The translations under genes were made by a program, and so were the position numbers. Below, piece after piece: positions 6,345 to 10,543 of a stretch of DNA of 10,543 bases. Every line of letters begins with the position of its first letter. The stretch's first letter is position 1. The notes beneath the pieces are model-generated. The model did no database searches. It was given only the letters and a program-made list of their open reading frames with translations, and was not told the DNA's origin. This stretch comes from Sulfuricurvum sp. (lineage in GTDB: Bacteria; Campylobacterota; Campylobacteria; Campylobacterales; Sulfurimonadaceae), in the NCBI GenBank assembly GCA_024635855.1, contig JAGXHZ010000137.1, forward strand, positions 1-10,543. The letters run 5' to 3'.

Positions 6345-7561
6345 TTTTTTTCCTCTGTTTTTGCAGCTAAAGAAATGGATACTATAAAGATAAATAGAAT
6401 AATTGGAAACTGTAATATCCATAAAGGTTCTGCAATACAAGCAACAACAAAGACTGTAAGCCCAAGTACGCTGAATTCTTTGAGCTCACGATCTTCAATT
6501 TTAAGTCTAAATAACTCAATCAGCATCCATAGCATCAAAGCAAATCCGATGATTCCTGTTTGCGCTAAGATCATTAGATATTGGTTGTGATAATGGTTGT
6601 GACTGCACCATTGAATTGTTTCGGGGCTAAAATTATGGTCATTTTTGGCTAACGACTCTGCTGCTGCGGATTTGTAATCACCGATACCGATTCCTATTAG
6701 AGGATGTTCTCGTATTATGTCGTATGTCACTACCCAAAACGCTGCACGCAATCCCCATGAAGTATCAAAATTTCCTTCTTGAAATTGTCGAATATCACTG
6801 ACAGCCATATCAAAGCGTTTTTGAAACAAATTAATCGAGGAATATGCTCCCAGAAAAAGAATTGTGCTTAATAATATAAAAATGAAAAAGGATTTGATAG
6901 TGAGGCGATAGTGAACGATAACTGCTACTGCTAAAGCAACCAATAACGCTAACTGTCCCGTACGTCCAGTTGAGATCATCAGATTTCCAGTAGAGGTGAG
7001 AAAAAACAGAAACATGGGTAACTTTGATTGCCATGTATAGCGATTCGAGAGAAGACGACTAAGTAGCAGGATTGAAGTTGTTGCCAAAAAGATGCTGTAG
7101 TGAATGTGAAACATAAAAGGACTTGGATAATCTGAGCCATGACCTTTGAAAGTCCATAATTCAAAATACATACCATACGCAATGATTTCACTGATAAACA
7201 TCCCCGCTAAAAAAGCGGTGATAATGGTGGAGAGCCACTCTTTTTTAAGCGTTACCGCCAAAATCGGGATAAGTATCCAGTAGCTGTAAAGTCGTATTTG
7301 ATTTAGTGCCTCATGGGTATCGTTTGACCATAAAAGTGAAGCAAATATAAAAGAGATAAAGAGTCCCATCGCCTTCAATGCACGGCTGGTTTTAATGATC
7401 TCCCATGATGTTCTGTAGTCTCTGCGAGCTAAAAAAAGGACAACAAACCAAAGGATGAAAAAAGAGACCGCAGCACGGGAGAGAGGTAGGGTAAAGGCAA
7501 ATACTAATGCAGAATAGTAAAATATGTGGTCTTGAGAAGTTTTTTTTGATATATTTATCAT
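6341..7561 (-). CDS. O-antigen ligase/polymerase family membrane protein (WaaL/Wzy_C type)
   Basis: This 406-residue polytopic membrane protein has about ten to twelve hydrophobic segments in two clusters (residues 12-240 and 332-400). A large hydrophilic loop lies between them at about 242-330. The Wzy_C signature is there: STGRTGQ at 197-203, HPLIGIGIGDY at 286-296 and HNHYHNQYLMILAQTGIIGF at 321-340, with several His that would face the periplasm. The family joins undecaprenyl-diphosphate-linked O-chains to lipid A-core (ligase) or polymerises repeats (polymerase); sequence alone does not separate these, but the core-locus setting favours the ligase. The ATG at 7561 has AAGG 9 nt upstream. 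The reading frame is open for a further 18 codons without a better start. Base composition is near the flanking level at the 5' end and drops towards the 3' end. First gene of the minus-strand operon. Confidence 0.85.
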   Translation of the reverse strand: MINISKKTSQDHIFYYSALVFAFTLPLSRAAVSFFILWFVVLFLARRDYRTSWEIIKTSRALKAMGLFISFIFASLLWSNDTHEALNQIRLYSYWILIPILAVTLKKEWLSTIITAFLAGMFISEIIAYGMYFELWTFKGHGSDYPSPFMFHIHYSIFLATTSILLLSRLLSNRYTWQSKLPMFLFFLTSTGNLMISTGRTGQLALLVALAVAVIVHYRLTIKSFFIFILLSTILFLGAYSSINLFQKRFDMAVSDIRQFQEGNFDTSWGLRAAFWVVTYDIIREHPLIGIGIGDYKSAAAESLAKNDHNFSPETIQWCSHNHYHNQYLMILAQTGIIGFALMLWMLIELFRLKIEDRELKEFSVLGLTVFVVACIAEPLWILQFPIILFIFIVSISLAAKTEEKK

Positions 7562-7848
7562 TATAATGAACCTTTTTTTTAAGACCAGTAAATCAAGTTT
7601 TTTAATTTCACCTCTTTACGATAAAATCTTTCTTTTTTTTAAAGCGATCTTGATATTTTTAGTTTTAAGAGACATTCTAAAGAGTTTTTGCTTAATTCTC
7701 CGTTGGTAGTAAAAACTTCTATCGACTTTGTATAATCAGAGAGGTGGCGTATCATGATTGTTTTGAATAGTAACATACTTGCTGAACTCGTACGTTAATT
7801 TTTTATTTAGTTTCGTGCAGATATTGGTTTTTGGGTATTTTAGAAAAG
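7562..7848. other. 287-bp intergenic region between the ligase gene and tRNA-Asn
   Basis: No intact gene is visible. On the minus strand, just before the ligase start, there are two runs of eight A, an isolated strong Shine-Dalgarno-like AGAGGTGA (7615-7608) about 45 nt from the ligase ATG without a normal start codon behind it, and a 19-codon Lys-rich ORF (7675-7616) in the same frame as the ligase but without its own ribosome site. On the plus strand there is TATAAT at 7731-7736, a GAGG-type ribosome site and the 14-codon ORF listed separately. I find no convincing -35/-10 pair for the ligase operon and no GC-rich terminator hairpin for the tRNA transcript, which must read into this region. 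Confidence 0.5.
7754..7798 (+). pseudogene. 14-codon ORF resembling the N-terminus of a VapC/PIN-domain toxin (relic)
   Basis: The ORF reads MIVLNSNILAELVR and then TAA. VapC/FitB-type PIN toxins typically open with a stretch like MIVLDTNVLSELMR, so 9 of 14 positions agree and most others are conservative. The first catalytic Asp of PIN domains would be residue 5, here Asn, a change of one base (GAT to AAT). No PIN-like continuation follows in the three forward frames before the tRNA. The ATG has GAGG 9 nt upstream (7741-7744) and TATAAT at 7731-7736, and it overlaps the TGA of a short upstream frame as ATGA, the arrangement usual for vapBC pairs; that upstream frame has only 14 codons after its last stop and no recognisable antitoxin. 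It may be the decayed end of a toxin-antitoxin module, a translated micro-ORF, or chance. Confidence 0.35.
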
Positions 7849-7923
7849 TGGCTCCGGATACTGGATTCGAACCAGTGACCAAGTGATTAACAGTCACCTA
7901 CTCTACCGCTGAGCTAATCCGGA
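7849..7923 (-). tRNA. tRNA-Asn (anticodon GUU)
   Basis: On the minus strand the acceptor arms TCCGGAT (7923-7917) and ATCCGGA (7859-7853) pair over all 7 bp. They are followed by discriminator G (7852) and an encoded CCA (7851-7849). The D-arm has AGCTCAGCGGTAGAG. The anticodon loop CTGTTAA has GTT at 7891-7889, closed by a 5-bp stem whose first pair is G-U. The T-arm carries GGTTCGAATCC. The GUU anticodon reads both Asn codons. It is transcribed in the same direction as the hemE operon but has its own promoter. Confidence 0.97.
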
Positions 7924-7940
7924 ATGTTTAAGAGGTCGTA

Positions 7941-7969
7941 ATTATAGTGAGCTTTGTCTTAATTGTCAA
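7941..7969 (-). promoter_or_regulatory. Full-consensus sigma70 promoter of tRNA-Asn
   Basis: Read on the minus strand, TTGACA (7969-7964) and TATAAT (7946-7941) are separated by exactly 17 bp, matching the sigma70 consensus at all twelve positions. Transcription should start near 7935, about 10 nt before the mature tRNA 5' end. The -35 box lies within the codons for the last three residues (Leu-Asp-Asn) of the radical SAM gene. Confidence 0.85.
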
Positions 7970-8918
7970 GATTTTTGAGCGATTTTTGTCGTTTTCTTTC
8001 ACTATTTTCTAATGGGAGGTAAAAAATGATATTTGAGCGTTCAATTTTGGTTATTTTTCCTTCATTTAGCAGATTTTGGAACTGTTTTTTGGATTCTTCG
8101 TCGAAAAGAGCGTTGATGTCATCGTCGGTTAGGGGACGTTTATCGAGTGTTGTTAGTATTTCATCTGATGAATAATGTGAAGGGGTAACAGTCGCATGGG
8201 TACGTGAAACGATATGAATAGGTAAAGAGGGGTCGAAATAGTGTGATAGTTCATACAGTTCTTTAAATTCTAGTCCTTGTACCTCATAGGCAGGGGGTCT
8301 GTCGATGGTGCCGATGTCGATACGTTCACATTGGACGTTTTGCAATGCAGAATTAAGTGCCATTACTTCTTTTGGTGTATCGTTAAGTCCGCGAACGAAG
8401 AGAATCTCGATAAAAAGTTTACCTTTAAACGCGTGCGAAAAGCGTTGGATGGCTTCAATAATATCAGTAATCTCAATTCCCTCGGCTGGGCGGTCGATTT
8501 TATGAAATATTTCTGGTGTGGCGGCATCGAGGGAGAGTTTGACTTGATTTAGACGTAACAGGGCATTAAAAACATTTTCAGTACTTAAAGAGGCACTGTT
8601 GGAGAGAATGAGAGTTTGGATATTTCCCTTGATAGCATCAATGCGGGTAATGAGCTCATCGAGAAATGGATACATGGTCGGTTCACCGTTAGCAGTGAGG
8701 GTGATGACATCGATGTTGGGGTGGTTTTGAAGTGCTTCTTGTAAATTATGGAGTATCGTTTCTACGCTGGTTACAGTGTGTTGTGCTTTAATGGCTTGCA
8801 TGGGGGTAAGTTCACAGTAAAGACAATCAAAATTGCATTGCTTGCTAGAGGAAGAGAGATCAATCCCAAGCGACACGCCAAAACGGCGTGAATGCACAGG
8901 TCCGAAGATGGTACTCAT
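7959..8918 (-). CDS. Radical SAM protein (COG0731-like), hemE partner
   Basis: The 319-residue protein carries the radical SAM cluster motif C28-x3-C32-x2-C35 (CNFDCLYC), which binds a [4Fe-4S] cluster and S-adenosylmethionine. Ahead of it is the segment FGPVHSRRFGVSLGIDL (5-21), typical of this subfamily. TANGEPTMY follows about 60 residues after the cysteines (the GGE-like SAM amino-group motif, here GE). The C-terminal 70 residues (with LTDDDINALF) look like a small accessory domain. The reaction is not established to my knowledge, so none is assigned. I chose ATG 8918, one base after the hemE stop (TAATATG). An upstream ATG at 8981 would lie 62 bp inside hemE and precede the conserved N-terminus. 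There is no good Shine-Dalgarno, so translation probably depends on coupling to hemE. I recall this gene directly following hemE in Campylobacter as well. Confidence 0.82.
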   Translation of the reverse strand: MSTIFGPVHSRRFGVSLGIDLSSSSKQCNFDCLYCELTPMQAIKAQHTVTSVETILHNLQEALQNHPNIDVITLTANGEPTMYPFLDELITRIDAIKGNIQTLILSNSASLSTENVFNALLRLNQVKLSLDAATPEIFHKIDRPAEGIEITDIIEAIQRFSHAFKGKLFIEILFVRGLNDTPKEVMALNSALQNVQCERIDIGTIDRPPAYEVQGLEFKELYELSHYFDPSLPIHIVSRTHATVTPSHYSSDEILTTLDKRPLTDDDINALFDEESKKQFQNLLNEGKITKIERSNIIFYLPLENSERKRQKSLKNLDN

Positions 8919-8919
8919 A

Positions 8920-9960
8920 TTATTTTTTACTGACTCGTTGGCACTCACGGACAAAGTGTTTTGCATTTTCAACGGGGACATCCGGAAGGATTCCGTGACC
9001 TAGGTTAAAAATATGGCGTTTTCCGCCCATGATTTCTTGGAGTGCTTCGACGGATGCGGTTGTTTCTTCTTTGGAATACAAACGGCACGGTTCCATGTTG
9101 CCTTGGAGAACATAACGATCACCCAATTTTTCTTTTGCCAATGCCATAGGGGTACTCCAATCGACACCGAAAACATCGAAGTTTCCATAGACGTGATCTA
9201 AAAAGGCAGGAACCCCTTTGGGGAACATAATGACGGGAATATGCGGGTATTTGGTTTTAAGATATTCTGCAATCTCGACCATATAGCTCCATGAAAATTC
9301 GTCATATTTGCTAGGCTCAATCGCAGCAGCCCAACTGTCAAAGATTTGAACGACATCGATACCCGATTGGATTTGTTTTTCCATGTAAAGCTTGACGACT
9401 TCGGTTACTTTTTTGAGTATCTTATGGAGAAGCTCAGGGTTAGAATACATCATTTTTTTACAAATGTTGTAGGTTTTTGTCCCATGTCCTTCGATCATGT
9501 AGGTGGCAAGAGTCCATGGTGCGCCTGTAAATCCGATAAGGGCTTTTTCGTCATCTCTGCTATCGAGCTGTGTGCGTAAAATCTTAATGGTTTCATAGAC
9601 GTAAGTAAGTTTTGAAGCGGCTTCATCTCCACCGATAAGAGCATCTAAATCCTCTTCGCAGGTGATCGGTTTTTCAAAAACCGGTCCTTCGCCGTTCACA
9701 AAATCAAGTTTCATCCCCATTTCGTTAGGTACGACTAAAATATCGCTGAATAAAATGGCGGCATCAACACCGACAATATCCAAGGGTTGAATCGTAACTT
9801 CAGCAGCCATATCGGGAGCATGACAAAGATTTAAAAAATTTCCGGCACGTTTACGTACCTCCATGTATTCAGGGAGATAACGTCCAGCTTGACGCATCAT
9901 CCATACTGGCGTGTGAGGAGTCTCTTTTCCGAAACACGCATCAACAAAAATCTTACTCAT
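8920..9960 (-). CDS. hemE: Uroporphyrinogen decarboxylase
   Basis: HemE removes the four acetate carboxyl groups of uroporphyrinogen III to give coproporphyrinogen III in cytoplasmic haem synthesis, without a cofactor. The 346-residue length is normal (about 345-355). The N-terminal signature [11 protein letters not shown] (22-32) holds the substrate-binding Arg 23 and Arg 27. [10 protein letters not shown] (69-78) holds the catalytic Asp 73, [16 protein letters not shown] (143-158) holds Tyr 154, and [10 protein letters not shown] near the end holds His 322; these match the known active-site residues of the family. The ATG at 9960 overlaps the end of the upstream membrane-protein gene by 8 nt and has AGGA 4 nt before it, so it is translated as part of the operon. 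The assignment is secure. Confidence 0.98.
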   Translation of the reverse strand: MSKIFVDACFGKETPHTPVWMMRQAGRYLPEYMEVRKRAGNFLNLCHAPDMAAEVTIQPLDIVGVDAAILFSDILVVPNEMGMKLDFVNGEGPVFEKPITCEEDLDALIGGDEAASKLTYVYETIKILRTQLDSRDDEKALIGFTGAPWTLATYMIEGHGTKTYNICKKMMYSNPELLHKILKKVTEVVKLYMEKQIQSGIDVVQIFDSWAAAIEPSKYDEFSWSYMVEIAEYLKTKYPHIPVIMFPKGVPAFLDHVYGNFDVFGVDWSTPMALAKEKLGDRYVLQGNMEPCRLYSKEETTASVEALQEIMGGKRHIFNLGHGILPDVPVENAKHFVRECQRVSKK

Positions 9961-10477
9961 GATGTCCTACTTTACTTAAGAAATAAAGACCAACGGCAAC
10001 AGCGGTGATCGAGAGGGCAAGATAGAGCAGCTCTAATGCTCCGGTAAATACCGTATGTCCCACTTTTTGGAAAAAACCAACCACGAGAACCATGACAATA
10101 ACTTTAGATATTTTGTCTTTAAGCTGATCGAGTGAATGGACGGCTAAAAGTTGGTTTTCTTTTCCATGTTCATCTTTTGCAGGATCAATGTCAGAGATAA
10201 ACAGTTCATACAAGCCAAAAGAGAAAATAATCATAACCACACCAATGAGGTACAAATCAACCGCACCAATGATACCGCCGACTACTTGTTCATGGAAGCC
10301 TTGCGGGTGTGCATGAGTGAGATAGGTATTGATAACATAGGCAGTAGTATAGTAAATATCAAAACTGGCAATAGCAAAGAGGACAATAGCTCCAAGAAGA
10401 CCAAAAACTACCGCCAAGATAATAATAAATCGTGAACTCCACAGTCCCTTTTCAAATAATGTTTCGATGAAATTCAT
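9953..10477 (-). CDS. UPF0114/YqhA-like inner-membrane protein
   Basis: This 174-residue protein has about four hydrophobic segments (roughly residues 16-38, 67-92, 123-140 and 147-168). It has the layout and local motifs of the UPF0114 (YqhA) family, including the short Trp-Ser-x-Arg stretch just before the first membrane segment and the DLYLIG...FGLYELF block at 74-93. The family is widespread in bacteria and has no established function; its location is the cytoplasmic membrane. The ATG at 10477 has AAGGA 7 nt upstream and stands one base after the stop of the preceding gene (TAATATG). Its 3' end overlaps hemE by 8 nt. It is cotranscribed with hemE, but I infer no link to haem synthesis from position alone. 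Confidence 0.85.
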   Translation of the reverse strand: MNFIETLFEKGLWSSRFIIILAVVFGLLGAIVLFAIASFDIYYTTAYVINTYLTHAHPQGFHEQVVGGIIGAVDLYLIGVVMIIFSFGLYELFISDIDPAKDEHGKENQLLAVHSLDQLKDKISKVIVMVLVVGFFQKVGHTVFTGALELLYLALSITAVAVGLYFLSKVGHHE

Positions 10478-10478
10478 A

Positions 10479-10543
10479 TTAATTTCCTTGCATTTCTACC
10501 CATTTTTGGGCAATACGTACAGCATTGGTAGCCGCACCTACAC
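10479..10543 (-). CDS. 3' end of an unidentified gene
   Basis: The last 20 codons of a gene running into the window from the right are visible, read as VGAATNAVRIAQKWVEMQGN and then TAA (10481-10479). The stop is one base before the ATG of the UPF0114 gene, so it is the upstream member of the same operon. The G-A-A-x-N-A-x-x-I-A pattern faintly recalls the last helix of PurE and of small Alba/SpoVS-like proteins, but 20 residues are too few to decide and I assign no function. Confidence 0.6.
   Translation of the reverse strand, partial: VGAATNAVRIAQKWVEMQGN

Noticed and set aside
6345..6440. Longer DUF1919 protein starting at 6440
   Set aside because: The added residues lie inside the ligase coding region and are not family-like; ATG 6344 has a strong ribosome site and an ATGA overlap.
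7573..7640. A8 tracts as phase-variation switches of the ligase gene
   Set aside because: They lie outside the coding sequence and are within the range expected of this AT-rich intergenic DNA; strain variation would be needed to claim this.
7683..7717. AGTTTTT ... AAAAACT hairpin as a terminator
   Set aside because: The stem is only A/T pairs except one, the loop is about 21 nt and there is no U-run in either direction.
7731..7736. TATAAT as a certain promoter for the 14-codon ORF
   Set aside because: No -35 hexamer lies at a normal spacing and the TG before it lacks the one-base gap of an extended -10; kept only as a supporting hint.
8277..8552. Long plus-strand frames within the radical SAM and hemE genes, and similar antisense frames elsewhere
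   Set aside because: They are opposite well-conserved genes, have no ribosome sites and show no family features.
8919..8981. Start of the radical SAM gene at the ATG at 8981
   Set aside because: It would overlap the well-conserved end of hemE by 62 bp, and the family N-terminus begins at ATG 8918, one base after the hemE stop.
10479..10543. Naming the right-edge gene purE
   Set aside because: The short Gly-Ala-Ala-x-Asn-Ala pattern is suggestive only; 20 residues cannot separate PurE from other small proteins.

Overview
The window looks like a chromosomal piece of a Campylobacterota (epsilonproteobacterial) genome, most like the Sulfuricurvum/Sulfurimonas type. This rests on the style of the proteins, tight operons with overlapping genes, a moderate-to-low GC background with very AT-rich stretches, and a hemE gene directly followed by a radical SAM gene. 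I could not run a search, so the genus is inference.

Positions 1-7561 are a lipopolysaccharide (LPS) core and surface-glycan locus. A GT9 heptosyltransferase-like gene enters from the left edge (1-836, +). It converges on, and overlaps by 41 bp, an LPS-kinase-like gene (796-1563, -). A short divergent promoter region (1564-1638) leads into a five-gene plus-strand operon: a WaaE-type GT2 (1639-2391), a GT4 (2381-3469), an unusual GT9 (3466-4470) and a hexapeptide acyltransferase (4480-5151) follow one another with overlaps or gaps under 10 bp; the four genes are the visible operon and the fifth transcription partner, if any, would have to lie opposite. Against it runs a minus-strand operon read from 7561 down to 5155: an O-antigen ligase/polymerase (WaaL/Wzy type), a DUF1919 protein and a second hexapeptide acyltransferase. 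The two acyltransferase genes meet tail to tail with 3 bp between stops. From about 3466 to the 3' part of the ligase gene, the DNA is clearly more AT-rich than on either side, which suggests a variable cassette inside a more stable core locus. The working model is: glycosyltransferases extend the core, the kinase phosphorylates it, the acyltransferases (and perhaps the DUF1919 protein) decorate the glycan, and the ligase joins or polymerises it at the periplasmic face.

Positions 7562-7848 carry no intact gene. They hold a 14-codon ORF (7754-7798, +) that resembles the first residues of a VapC/PIN-domain toxin and may be a toxin relic. Next is tRNA-Asn(GUU) (7849-7923, -), with a full-consensus sigma70 promoter whose -35 box lies in the last codons of the neighbouring gene.

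Positions 7959-10543 are a conserved housekeeping operon on the minus strand. In transcription order it has an unidentified gene cut by the right edge, a UPF0114/YqhA-like membrane protein, hemE (uroporphyrinogen decarboxylase) and a radical SAM protein. The junctions are overlaps or 1-nt gaps.

Correction for clarity: the visible plus-strand operon contains four genes (1639-5151). I see no CRISPR array, insertion sequence or unmistakable new defence system; the best candidates for something undescribed are the DUF1919 protein in its glycan operon, the GT9 variant lacking the usual His, and the small elements in the intergenic regions.
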